Positions 6,257 to 13,899 of a DNA stretch of 18,337 nt are shown here, one piece after another; within the stretch, counting starts at the first letter, position 1; each line of letters opens with the position of its first letter. The translations under genes were made by a program, and so were the position numbers. Origin of the DNA: JANQPX01 sp051010395 (lineage in GTDB: Bacteria > Pseudomonadota > Alphaproteobacteria > Geminicoccales > Geminicoccaceae); NCBI GenBank assembly GCA_051010395.1, contig JBPCVQ010000152.1, positions 1-18,337 on the forward strand. The letters run 5' to 3'. Under the pieces are notes generated by a model. It made no database searches. It worked only from the letters and a program-made list of their open reading frames with translations, and had not been told where the DNA came from.

Positions 6257-6865
6257 TCAAACGTCGAAGAAAACCGTCTCCTTCGGACCCTGCATGTAAA
6301 TGTCGAAATGGTAAACGCTCCCGGTCGTTGCCAGGCCTCTATGGGCGAGGAGGGTGCTTCGGCGCTCGGTCGGAATCAGTGCTAGTATCGGATCTTCAGC
6401 ATTTGCCGCCGCCTCATCATCGAAATAGATGCGCGTGAAGAGGTGGTTCAGAAGGCCGCGCATCGTCAGAATGACGTTCAGATAGGGGGCATGGCCGTCG
6501 CCGATCGCGCCCGGTTTGATGGTATCGAATATGAAGCGCGCATCCGAATCGGTACCCGTACCACATCGGCCGAAGCCTGAAAAATCCGGGTCGTTGCGGT
6601 TATCTAGCCTACCATCTGGCGGCTGGCGGTAACGGCCATGAGCATTAGCTTGCCAGATCTCGACCAGGGCATCGTTAACCGGTTTATCCTCACCATCGAG
6701 CACACGGCCAATCAACCGAATGCGCTCGCCCTCAGTCAAATCCCCGGCGAGATCGCCAGAAAGGAGGTTTTTGAAGGGATAGCCATATTGCGCCGGTGTC
6801 AGGCCGTACGCGAAGAATGGGCCGACGGTCTGGGACGGGGTCTGTCGCCTTTTCGTCGTCGTCAT
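6257..6865 (-). CDS. pcaG: Protocatechuate 3,4-dioxygenase, alpha subunit
   Basis: The 202-residue non-catalytic-metal subunit of the ring-cleaving enzyme that converts protocatechuate and O2 to beta-carboxy-cis,cis-muconate in the beta-ketoadipate pathway. The family signature TPSQTVGPFFAYGLTP opens the protein (9-24), and the intradiol core DALVEIWQANAHGRYR spans 65-80. The iron ligands of the beta subunit are absent, as expected for alpha: Tyr79 is retained, but the His-x-His pair is replaced by the YLNVILTMRG segment (128-137). The ATG at 6865 is one base after the pcaH stop (TAGGATG), with GGAGGGG inside the last pcaH codons as ribosome site, so the two chains are translated together for equal amounts. 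A longer frame reading back into pcaH was rejected because it overlaps the partner and bypasses this ribosome site. Confidence 0.95.
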   Translation of the reverse strand: MTTTKRRQTPSQTVGPFFAYGLTPAQYGYPFKNLLSGDLAGDLTEGERIRLIGRVLDGEDKPVNDALVEIWQANAHGRYRQPPDGRLDNRNDPDFSGFGRCGTGTDSDARFIFDTIKPGAIGDGHAPYLNVILTMRGLLNHLFTRIYFDDEAAANAEDPILALIPTERRSTLLAHRGLATTGSVYHFDIYMQGPKETVFFDV

Positions 6866-6866
6866 C

Positions 6867-7571
6867 CTACCCCTCCATCGGCGAGGCGCCTGGCCCGCGC
6901 AGCACGATATCGAAGCGGTAGCCATGTGCCCATTCAGGCTCGGTCAGGTCCATCGAGAATTTGGCGACCAGGAGGTCCCGTGCCTCCTCGGGAACGGCAT
7001 TGAAGATCGGGTCGAAGGGGAAGGTCGGATCGCCTTCGAAATACATTTGCGTCACCAGCCGATCGACGAAGCTTGGACCGCACAGCGAAAAGTGGATATG
7101 CGCTGGCCGCCAGGCATTCTTGTGGTTGCCCCAGGGATAGGAGCCGGGCTTCAGCGTAACGAAGCGGAAACGTCCCGTTTCATCGGTGACGGTGCGTCCC
7201 GCACCCAGGAAGTTGGGGTCGAGCGGGGCATCGTGGATTTCCGCCCGGTGTACGTAGCGTCCGGCGGCATTGGCCTGCCAGATTTCGATCAAGGTGTTCG
7301 GGATGGCGCGGCCGTCTTCGTCGAGCACATGGCCTTCGACGATGATGCGTTCGCCGATCGGCTCACCATTCACACGCGCATTCGCCGTGAGGTCGGCATC
7401 GATCGGATCGACCATGTCATGACCGAAGACCGGGCCGCTAAGCTCAGAGAGGGAGGCGGCAAGTGGGATCAACGGCTTGGTCGGACCACGAAGGCGGGTC
7501 GATTTATAGTCCGGGTGGATCAGAGGAGGTTGCGTCGCCCAATCCCTCGGTCCTTTGCCCGCATCGCTCAT
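6867..7571 (-). CDS. pcaH: Protocatechuate 3,4-dioxygenase, beta subunit
   Basis: The 234-residue iron-binding subunit of the alpha/beta protocatechuate dioxygenase. The four Fe(III) ligands are visible: Tyr106 in AAGRYVHRAE, Tyr145 in KPGSYPWGNH, and His158 and His160 in WRPAHIHFSL. They match the order and spacing of the Pseudomonas putida enzyme with an offset of two. The N-terminal region (HPDYKSTRLRGPTKPL) is the typical beta-subunit arm. The ATG at 7571 follows GAGGAG by six bases. It is first of a two-gene pcaHG unit. The usual partners pcaB, pcaC, pcaD and the regulator pcaQ are absent from the flanks: ccmI lies upstream and a Crp/Fnr gene downstream. The 128-base gap before it could hold its own promoter, but none is convincing. 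Confidence 0.96.
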   Translation of the reverse strand: MSDAGKGPRDWATQPPLIHPDYKSTRLRGPTKPLIPLAASLSELSGPVFGHDMVDPIDADLTANARVNGEPIGERIIVEGHVLDEDGRAIPNTLIEIWQANAAGRYVHRAEIHDAPLDPNFLGAGRTVTDETGRFRFVTLKPGSYPWGNHKNAWRPAHIHFSLCGPSFVDRLVTQMYFEGDPTFPFDPIFNAVPEEARDLLVAKFSMDLTEPEWAHGYRFDIVLRGPGASPMEG

Positions 7572-7699
7572 CGATCACTCCTCGTCATCTCCTGAGCGTC
7601 GTCCCAGTGATGGAATGACGCCCGCCCAGGATAGCCTGCACCGATCGGGCAACATTCGGCAAGCCAATAGGATCCGAGGCTTGAGAAAGGCCTAAGCCG

Positions 7700-9733
7700 T
7701 CACTGAGTCTTGGTCTCCACCTGCTCCAGGCTGGACTGCACGGCGGCGTAGTTGGGGTGATCGGGACCGAGGACGTCGAGCACACGCTTCCAATGAGTTT
7801 TGGCGTCGTCGATCGTGCCGTCCTGGACGGCGGCGAGACCGAGATACCAGTGCGCCTCGGGATCATCGGGCTGAAGCGCGATGATCTTGCGGTAGAGGTC
7901 CGCCGCATCGTTGCTGACCGTGGCGACATCGGTTTCCGGGTGCGGCTCGCCTAAGAGGCTGGAAGCGTAGGCACGGATCACATCAGCATCATCAGGCGCG
8001 GCTTCCATCGCCCGCTGATAGGCTTTCTTGGCGGCATCAGGCTCGCCGAGCACGGTCCGGGATTGCGCCAGGCGAAGCCAGCCTTCGCTATCGGAGGGAT
8101 CATCCTCCAGCCGTGCGGCCAGGCCATCCACCATCGATCGGATCTGCGCACTCCGCTCCTCCGGCGACAACGCCGCCATCGCCTCCCTATCTTCCTCAGT
8201 CGGCCCCGGTCCCGGCCCCGTGCCGGGGCGGGCTTGACTTGGGTCCGAGCTGGTCGAACCGGTCGCTGTGGTAGCACCACCCGTGCTGCTTGCAGTACCC
8301 GTGGCACCCGCACCACTCGCAGTGGCTGGGGCGAGGGAGGGGGCGCCGGCGGCCAGGGCTGCTGCGGGTTCGCCCGATTCAAGCGCTGCGATTCGCGCCT
8401 CGACGATCTTTCGATCCTCGCTGTCCGCCTCAATCAGACCGAGGAGGTCCTGCCAATGGCCGACTGCTTTAGCCTGGTCGCCGCTCTGTGCAGCCGCGAG
8501 GCCGAGAAGCCAGCGCGGCTCGGGGTCCTCCGGCGCCAGGGCGACGAGTTTTTCGTAGATCGCGACTGCGTCCTCGCCGACGATTGGATCGCCACCGGCG
8601 ATCAAACTCGGCTCAAGCATGCTGGCCGCATAGCCCAGCAGCACGTCCGGACGCTCGGGCGCAAGCTCCATGGCCCGCTCGAACGCCGCTTTGGCAAGTT
8701 CCGGTTCATCAAGCACCATCCGGGAGCGGCCGAGCATCAGCCAGCCTTCGATATCGTCGGGCTCGTTCTCCAGACGTGCCGCGAGACCTTCGACCATGCC
8801 GCGGATCTGCTCGTCCTGCCCACCGCCGCCTGCGGCGGAGGCTTGACTTGGCGCTGTGCCCTCCGGGAGCGAGGTGATTACACCATCGGCCGGCCGACCT
8901 TCGGCCTGGAGGACGCTTTGGATCGCTTCCACGATCTGCGGCCGCCAGGGCGCATCGCTCGGGCTGACGTCGAGAAGCTGGGTCCAGCCTTCGATCGCAG
9001 CATCCGCTTCGCCTTCCTGGGCAAGCGCTAGGCCGAGATAATAGCGTGCACGCGGCTCGTTCGGTGCCGTTTCCAACGCAGCTTTGAAGTGCTTCAGGGA
9101 GGCGGGCGTCACCTGACCGCCGGCGGCATAGACCATCGCTTCGGCGAGTTCGGATCGAAGCATGGGGTTATCTTCGGAAAACTCCGAGCTCTTTTGGAAT
9201 GCCTCCACAGCCTCCTGATAGAGGCCGGCGCGCAGGCGGGTTCGCCCGAGGAGAGACCAGACGTCGCCATTGTCGGGCGCCGTTTCCAGACGTTTTTCGA
9301 GCTGTTCGATATTGGCGAGCAGCGAGTCCCGTTCGGTAAGCTGCTGCTCGGGCGCCGGCCGCGCCGCCAGCGGCAGATCGCGAAGTGCTGGCTGCCCACG
9401 CTCGATGTAAAGAAATCCTGCGGCAAGCGGGACCACCGCCACCAGTCCAGCAGCCCACCATCGGGCTGACGGTTGGCTTTGAGCCGCCAGCGCCGGTGAC
9501 GTTTCACCCGCAATGGCGAGAGTGCGACGTTCGATTTCCAGCCTGGCGGCGCGCGCCGCTTCGGCATCGATCACGCCGCGCTCCAGATCGCGCTCGAGTT
9601 CGGCAAGCTGATCCCGGTAGACAGCGAGATCGAAGGCGTCGCGATCCGGTGTGCCCCGGCGTCGAAGGAAGGGAAGCGCCAGGAGAAGGATGGCGATTGC
9701 GCTAAGGAGAAGGAAAAGAACGAGGTCGGTCAT
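7700..9733 (-). CDS. ccmI: Cytochrome c biogenesis protein CcmI with three TPR modules
   Basis: CcmI (CycH) binds the C-terminus of apocytochrome c in the periplasm and delivers it to the CcmF-CcmH haem ligation complex. The N-terminus has the expected two membrane segments (4-22 and 94-110) around a cytoplasmic loop with the RDQLAELERDLERG motif (40-53). The periplasmic part is unusual: three related TPR-containing modules at about 140-275, 309-452 and 529-671. Modules 2 and 3 are close paralogues (QIRGMVEGLAARLENEPDD against QIRSMVDGLAARLEDDPSD). Modules 2 and 3 are joined by a low-complexity Ala/Gly/Thr/Ser/Pro linker (about 455-520). At 677 residues it is far longer than typical CcmI. The ATG overlaps the ccmH stop (ATGA). 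It is the last gene of the ccm operon. Confidence 0.92.
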   Translation of the reverse strand: MTDLVLFLLLSAIAILLLALPFLRRRGTPDRDAFDLAVYRDQLAELERDLERGVIDAEAARAARLEIERRTLAIAGETSPALAAQSQPSARWWAAGLVAVVPLAAGFLYIERGQPALRDLPLAARPAPEQQLTERDSLLANIEQLEKRLETAPDNGDVWSLLGRTRLRAGLYQEAVEAFQKSSEFSEDNPMLRSELAEAMVYAAGGQVTPASLKHFKAALETAPNEPRARYYLGLALAQEGEADAAIEGWTQLLDVSPSDAPWRPQIVEAIQSVLQAEGRPADGVITSLPEGTAPSQASAAGGGGQDEQIRGMVEGLAARLENEPDDIEGWLMLGRSRMVLDEPELAKAAFERAMELAPERPDVLLGYAASMLEPSLIAGGDPIVGEDAVAIYEKLVALAPEDPEPRWLLGLAAAQSGDQAKAVGHWQDLLGLIEADSEDRKIVEARIAALESGEPAAALAAGAPSLAPATASGAGATGTASSTGGATTATGSTSSDPSQARPGTGPGPGPTEEDREAMAALSPEERSAQIRSMVDGLAARLEDDPSDSEGWLRLAQSRTVLGEPDAAKKAYQRAMEAAPDDADVIRAYASSLLGEPHPETDVATVSNDAADLYRKIIALQPDDPEAHWYLGLAAVQDGTIDDAKTHWKRVLDVLGPDHPNYAAVQSSLEQVETKTQ

Positions 9734-10263
9734 GTCGGATCAGGGCTCTTCTTGTCGAGCAGTCGGTCGAGTTTGGCCTGCTCATCAGCCGAGAGGTCGT
9801 CGATCTGCGCCACGGCCGGCTCATGGCGGCGTCGGCGCATGTAGGAGGCAAGTCCGAAGGCGGCGATTACGAAAATTACCGGCGGACCAAACCAAAGCGC
9901 CCAGGTCGAGGGCTTCACCGGCGGGCGCAGCAGCACGAAATCGCCGTAACGATCGGTCGCAAAGGCGATGATCTCGTCGTCGCTGTCACCGGCGATCAGG
10001 CGCTCGCGCACGAGCCGGCGAAGATCGCGGGCGAGGTCGGCATTGCTGTCGTCGATCGACTGGTTTTGACAAACGAGACAGCGGAGCTCCTTGGAAAGCG
10101 CTCGCGCCCGACGCTCAAGCTCCGGATCATCAAGCACCTCATCAGCATCCATCGCCGCCATCGCCGGCGCGGCGATGCGTACACCGCCTTGATCAAGCAG
10201 GGCGCCGACAGCCATCACAGAAACGAACAAGTAAAGGAGGGCCGCCCCGGCCCCGGCCTTCAT
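9730..10263 (-). CDS. ccmH: Cytochrome c maturation protein CcmH (CcmL/CycL)
   Basis: A 177-residue membrane-anchored thiol-disulfide protein that reduces apocytochrome c haem-binding cysteines together with CcmG and belongs to the haem ligase complex. An N-terminal signal or anchor (about 5-23) precedes the periplasmic three-helix domain. The redox motif is RCLVCQNQSIDDSNADLARD (61-80), with Cys62 and Cys65 in the family's LRCxxCQ context. A second membrane helix lies at about 121-141, followed by a basic RRRRH and an acidic cytoplasmic tail. The ATG at 10263 overlaps the ccmG stop by four bases (ATGA), which fixes the start; a longer upstream frame would run inside ccmG. It overlaps ccmI in the same way. 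Confidence 0.95.
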   Translation of the reverse strand: MKAGAGAALLYLFVSVMAVGALLDQGGVRIAAPAMAAMDADEVLDDPELERRARALSKELRCLVCQNQSIDDSNADLARDLRRLVRERLIAGDSDDEIIAFATDRYGDFVLLRPPVKPSTWALWFGPPVIFVIAAFGLASYMRRRRHEPAVAQIDDLSADEQAKLDRLLDKKSPDPT

Positions 10264-10856
10264 GGTTGGAGGTCCTTGATGATGGTCATGAGTTTGTCGA
10301 CGTCGCGCGCCTGAAGGGGACCGACATGCTTGTGGCGGATCTTGCCCTCGGCATCGATCACGAAGGTTTCGGGAACACCATAGACGCCCCATTCGATGCC
10401 GGTGCGGCCGTTCCCGTCGACGCCGATCCGCTCATAGGGATCGCCGAGTTCGGCGAGAAAGCGGGCGGCGTCTTCCGGCTGGTCCTTGTAGTTCAGCGCC
10501 TGCAGCGGGACCCCATCCTTGGCGAGCTTCATCAGGATCGGATGCTCGACCCGGCAGGGGCCGCACCAGGAGGCGAAGACATTGACAAGCTGAACCTTGC
10601 CGGTGAGATCGCCGCTGGCGAGCCCCGGCTTCTCGTTGCCGGCGGCATTCAGAGGTGGCAGATCGAAGGTTGGCACTGGCTTGCCGATCAGAGCCGAAGG
10701 CAGAGTGCTCGGATCGCGGGTGAGCCCGATGCCTAGTCCGACGCCGACCAGGACGAACACCAGCACCGGCAAGAGATAGCCGAACCGCCCCCAGGAAGAC
10801 GTGGGTTTGGCGTCCTTAGGCTCGCTCGGCGGGCTGGTCGCCTCCGCCCCGGTCAT
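10260..10856 (-). CDS. ccmG: Thiol:disulfide interchange protein CcmG/DsbE
   Basis: A 198-residue periplasmic thioredoxin-fold protein tethered by one N-terminal helix (about 26-46). It passes electrons to CcmH or apocytochrome c so that the CXXCH cysteines stay reduced for haem attachment. The active site is FASWCGPCRVEHP, with Cys98 and Cys101, and the cis-Pro loop is WGVYGVPETFVID (156-168). Both match DsbE/CcmG closely. About 25 polar residues precede the anchor, slightly longer than usual. The ATG at 10856 overlaps the ccmF stop (ATGA). Its neighbours on both sides are ccm genes with four-base overlaps, implying coupled translation. Confidence 0.96.
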   Translation of the reverse strand: MTGAEATSPPSEPKDAKPTSSWGRFGYLLPVLVFVLVGVGLGIGLTRDPSTLPSALIGKPVPTFDLPPLNAAGNEKPGLASGDLTGKVQLVNVFASWCGPCRVEHPILMKLAKDGVPLQALNYKDQPEDAARFLAELGDPYERIGVDGNGRTGIEWGVYGVPETFVIDAEGKIRHKHVGPLQARDVDKLMTIIKDLQP

Positions 10857-12868
10857 GCCGTCGCTCCCGCCGCAGCGCCGGCCGCTTTGTCCCGTCTGGC
10901 CTTGGCCGTCGTGGGTGCACCGACCCGGTGACGGCGGTCAGTCAGTGAAAAGCCGCCGGCGACGCCCATCATGATCACCCCGCCCCAGATCCAGGTGACC
11001 AGGGGATTGTGGTAGATCCGGACGGTGTAGCCGACTTCGGCTGCGGTTTGTCCCTGTGGCGGGTCAGCGAGCACGCCGTAGAGGTCGCGGAAGATGTTGC
11101 TGTGAATGCCGGCCTCTGAGGTGGGCTGGCCTTCGACGGTGTAAAAACGCATCTCCGGACCGAGTGTCGCTACCGGTTCGCCGTCGCTCGTGACGACGAT
11201 GTTCGCCTTGCGACCGACATAGTTCGGCCCTTGATACTCGCTGACCTCGGCGAGTTCGAAGTCGTAGCCGGCGAGCTCGACGCTATCGCCGGGCTTCATG
11301 ACCAGAATGCGTTCGGTCTGCCAGGCGCTCGAGCCGACCACGCCGACCATCATCACGCCGAGGCCCATATGGGCGATCGCCATGGCATAGGCGGCACGCG
11401 GCAGGCCTCTGGCGCGTCGCATGCTGCGCCCGAACGGGACGCGGAACAACTGCACCCGCTCTGCGAGTTCGACCAGCGAGCCGAAGATCACCCACCAAGC
11501 GACACCGAGCGCAATCACGGCAAGCGCGCTCTTGCCTTGGGTCATGATGAGGTGACCGATCACGATCAGCACGGTAATCCCGAGAGCGGCTTTCAATCGG
11601 CTGAGCACACCCATGAGATCGCCGCGCTTCCAGGCGAGCATCGAGCCGATTGGCACCGCGATCAGAAGCGGGATCATCAGCGGTCCGAAGGTCGCGTTGA
11701 AATAGGGCGGTCCGACCGAGATTTTCTGGCCGTTGATCGTCTCCAGAATGAGCGGGTAGAGCGTCCCGAGAAGCACGGTCGCGCAGGCGGTGGCCAACAG
11801 CAGGTTATTCAGCAGCAGCGAACCTTCCCTGGAGATCGGCGCGAACATGCCTCGGCTCTTCAGGCCTGGCGCCCGCCAGGCGAACAGCGCAAGCGAACCG
11901 CCGATCGCGACGGCCAGAAGGCCGAGAATATAGACGCCGCGCGCCGGATCGACAGCGAAGGCGTGGACCGACGTCAGAACGCCCGAGCGCACCAGGAACG
12001 TGCCGAGGAGCGAGAGGGAGAACGCCAGGATCGCGAGAAGGATCGTCCAGCTCTTGAGCGCGCCGCGCTTTTCCACCACGATTGACGAGTGCAGCAGCGC
12101 CGTTGCCGCGAGCCAGGGCATAAACGAGGCGTTCTCGACCGGGTCCCAGAACCACCAGCCGCCCCAGCCGAGCTCGTAATAGGCCCAATAACTGCCAAGG
12201 GCGATGCCGAAGGTGAGGAAACACCAGGCGAGCAGCGTCCAGGGTCGCACCCAGCGCGCCCAGCTGGCATCGACACGGCCTTCGATCAGGGCGGCGATCG
12301 CAAAGGCATAGGCCATCGAGAGGCCGACATAGCCCGCATAGAGCATGGGAGGATGGGCGGCGAGCGCCACATCCTGCAAGAGCGGGTTGAAGCCGTTACC
12401 ATCGACCGGTGCGGGAAACAGGCGCTCGAACGGGTTCGACGTGAAGAGCGTGAAGGTCAGAAAACCAACGCTGATCAGGCCTTGAACGCCGAGCACACGC
12501 GCCTTGAAGCTGGGCGGCAGGTTGCGGCCGAAGATCGCTACCAGGGCGCCGTAAAAGGCGAGGATCAGGATCCAGAAAACCATGGACCCCTCGTGATTGC
12601 CCCAGGAGGCGGCGATCTTGAAGATCATCGGCTTCGAGGAGTGAGAATTGGTGGCGACGTTGATCACCGAGAAGTCGGAAACGACAAATGCGTAGACCAG
12701 CGCCGCCATTGATATAGCCATGAAGATGAACTGGCCGATCGCGGCACTCGGCGCGAGCGCCATGAGCTGGGCGTCATTCCGCTGCGCGCCCCAGAACGGG
12801 AGCGTGCTCTGCACGATGGCCAGCGCGAGTGCCAGGACCAGCGCATAATGGCCGAGTTCGATGATCAC
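10853..12868 (-). CDS. ccmF: Haem lyase CcmF
   Basis: The 671-residue polytopic haem ligase of System I, which takes haem from holo-CcmE and attaches it to apocytochrome c. The WWD domain is complete: GGWWFWDPVENASFMPWL (236-253). The histidines that bind haem in Escherichia coli CcmF are all present one position lower: His172 in AAHPPMLYAGY, His260 in ALLHSSIVVEK, His302 in SVHAFAVDP, and a later His in AIAHMGLG. The conserved SWGNHEGSM (88-96) and LGTFLVRSGVLTS (288-300) are intact. Many membrane helices are visible, with a large soluble loop near residues 520-620. The start is GTG at 12868 because it overlaps the ccmE stop (GTGA). A basic, Ala-rich tail ends the protein. Confidence 0.97.
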   Translation of the reverse strand: MIIELGHYALVLALALAIVQSTLPFWGAQRNDAQLMALAPSAAIGQFIFMAISMAALVYAFVVSDFSVINVATNSHSSKPMIFKIAASWGNHEGSMVFWILILAFYGALVAIFGRNLPPSFKARVLGVQGLISVGFLTFTLFTSNPFERLFPAPVDGNGFNPLLQDVALAAHPPMLYAGYVGLSMAYAFAIAALIEGRVDASWARWVRPWTLLAWCFLTFGIALGSYWAYYELGWGGWWFWDPVENASFMPWLAATALLHSSIVVEKRGALKSWTILLAILAFSLSLLGTFLVRSGVLTSVHAFAVDPARGVYILGLLAVAIGGSLALFAWRAPGLKSRGMFAPISREGSLLLNNLLLATACATVLLGTLYPLILETINGQKISVGPPYFNATFGPLMIPLLIAVPIGSMLAWKRGDLMGVLSRLKAALGITVLIVIGHLIMTQGKSALAVIALGVAWWVIFGSLVELAERVQLFRVPFGRSMRRARGLPRAAYAMAIAHMGLGVMMVGVVGSSAWQTERILVMKPGDSVELAGYDFELAEVSEYQGPNYVGRKANIVVTSDGEPVATLGPEMRFYTVEGQPTSEAGIHSNIFRDLYGVLADPPQGQTAAEVGYTVRIYHNPLVTWIWGGVIMMGVAGGFSLTDRRHRVGAPTTAKARRDKAAGAAAGATA

Positions 12869-13362
12869 TGCGTCGTCCCTTTCTGGTCCGCGCTATGGCC
12901 GCTGCCATCGCTGGGGCCGTGCCCCTCGCCTTCATTCCACATGCCTGCCTGCTTCAGACTTTCCGTGACTTCGGCTGGCATATAGTTCTCATCATGCTTG
13001 GCAAGCACCTCGGAGGCGACGAAGGTGCCATCGGTGCCGATCCGTCCCTGGGCGACGATGCCCTGACCTTCGCGGAAGAGGTCCGGGAGGATGCCCTCGT
13101 AACTCACCTTGACCTCGTTGGCCTGATCGGTCAGTGCGAAGCTGACGACGCCGTCGTCATTGCGGCCAACGCTGCCGTCGACCACAAGGCCGCCGATCCT
13201 GAAATTCCTGTCGGCCTCGACCTTGCCTTCGGCGATGTCGGTCGGCGTGGCGAAGAAGGCGACGCTGTCGGTAAGGGCGGCCATCACAAGGGCGGTCGCC
13301 CCGCCAAGAAGGAGGACCGCGACCACGACCAGGATCATCCGTTGTTTCTTGCGAAGTTGCAT
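12865..13362 (-). CDS. ccmE: Periplasmic haem chaperone CcmE
   Basis: A 165-residue chaperone that binds haem covalently and carries it from CcmC-CcmD to CcmF. It has a basic start (MQLRKKQR), one membrane anchor (9-30) and an OB-fold domain with DRNFRIGGLVVDGSV (51-65). The haem-attachment motif is LAKHDENYMPAEV, with His123 and Tyr127, equivalent to His130 and Tyr134 of Escherichia coli. The C-terminal tail (137-165) is Gly/His/Asp-rich and probably disordered, as is common. The ATG at 13362 lies four bases after the ccmD stop. The ccmF start overlaps its stop. Confidence 0.97.
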   Translation of the reverse strand: MQLRKKQRMILVVVAVLLLGGATALVMAALTDSVAFFATPTDIAEGKVEADRNFRIGGLVVDGSVGRNDDGVVSFALTDQANEVKVSYEGILPDLFREGQGIVAQGRIGTDGTFVASEVLAKHDENYMPAEVTESLKQAGMWNEGEGHGPSDGSGHSADQKGTTQ

Positions 13363-13366
13363 CGCG

Positions 13367-13612
13367 TTACTCGCTCACACTGCCGGCGGGCGCCGCCTGG
13401 CCTGGGGTTGTCGCCTTCGTCTCGTGCAGGGTTGCCGACGTCGGCGCCCGCCGTTCCGCTCTCGACAGTTTTCGCACCTGCTCAAGCTCGGTTTCGCGCG
13501 CGCGCGCTCCGAACCAGCTCCAGATGAACAGCAGCAAGAGGGACAGCGCGGTCACCCCATAGGCGGTCCACACATAGGCGCCGTAGCCGCCCATCGCCAA
13601 GAATTCGTTCAC
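13367..13612 (-). CDS. ccmD: Haem exporter accessory protein CcmD
   Basis: A small single-pass membrane protein (81 residues) that helps release holo-CcmE from the CcmABC complex. The family-typical FLAMGGYGAYVWTAYGVTAL (4-23) begins just before and runs into the one helix (about 12-34). A charged cytoplasmic tail with RARETELEQVRKLSRAERR follows (37-55). The tail continues as an Ala/Pro/Thr-rich stretch, making the protein somewhat longer than usual. I chose GTG at 13612 because AGGAG lies six bases upstream and it begins right before the conserved region; a TTG at 13645 would add eleven residues without a ribosome site. It is the first gene of the ccm cluster, and ccmC does not precede it. 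Confidence 0.88.
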   Translation of the reverse strand: MNEFLAMGGYGAYVWTAYGVTALSLLLLFIWSWFGARARETELEQVRKLSRAERRAPTSATLHETKATTPGQAAPAGSVSE

Positions 13613-13644
13613 GACATGCTCCTGAAAGCCGGGCCGAAAAGTCA

Positions 13645-13650
13645 ATAATA
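13645..13650 (-). promoter_or_regulatory. Candidate -10 element of the ccmDEFGHI operon
   Basis: The minus strand reads TATTAT, five of six consensus bases, 33 bases before the ccmD GTG. No convincing -35 lies 16-18 bases upstream. A TTGACC farther upstream (13714-13719) pairs poorly with a TAAATA. The 287-base gap to mnmE must hold the operon promoter, but its exact place is unsure. Confidence 0.3.
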
Positions 13651-13759
13651 CCTTGTGGTTCGAGCCTTAAAGCCCAATCGGTCTCAGTTGGTATTTACGT
13701 TGTCCTGCCCATGGGTCAACCGTCTTGTCACAGCAGCGTGAACCGATGATTGACCGTCA

Positions 13760-13771
13760 TTGTCTAGACAA
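13760..13771. repeat. 12-bp perfect palindrome in the mnmE-ccmD gap
   Basis: TTGTCTAGACAA is fully self-complementary. It lies about 150 bases upstream of the ccmD start and about 130 bases past the mnmE stop. It could be a regulator site for the ccm operon; the rest of this 287-base gap shows no coding signal, clear terminator or RNA gene. Confidence 0.35.
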
Positions 13772-13899
13772 CATGCCAATTCGCCCGGATCTCACCCCTA
13801 TTAAACGTTATCAGCGGTTTTTTTCTTCCACCACCGGGGCTTAGATGAAATATTCTACATGTTTTCGCTTGCCAGCCACTTGCAGCTGCGGTCCGCACG

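Noticed and set aside
6866..6925. Longer pcaG start inside pcaH
   Set aside because: The extra 20 residues do not resemble the family, and the ATG at 6865 has its own ribosome site and starts just before the conserved TPSQTVGPFF motif.
7680..7699. Terminator between ccmI and pcaH
   Set aside because: Only a 5-bp GGCTT/AAGCC pairing is possible and there is no T run on the minus strand, so I do not call a terminator.
8063..9031. Plus-strand open frame of 322 codons opposite ccmI
   Set aside because: It is the antisense shadow of a GC-rich coding region; its translation is Arg/Gly/Ala-rich with no recognisable domain, and ccmI on the other strand is certain.
11231..12085. Plus-strand open frame of 284 codons opposite ccmF
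   Set aside because: The product is a charged, His/Asp/Glu/Arg-rich sequence typical of the reverse reading of a membrane protein; ccmF is well supported by its WWD domain and histidines.
13613..13899. RNA gene or small protein in the mnmE-ccmD gap
   Set aside because: I found no tRNA-like arms, no strong hairpin with a T run and no ribosome site followed by a plausible short frame.
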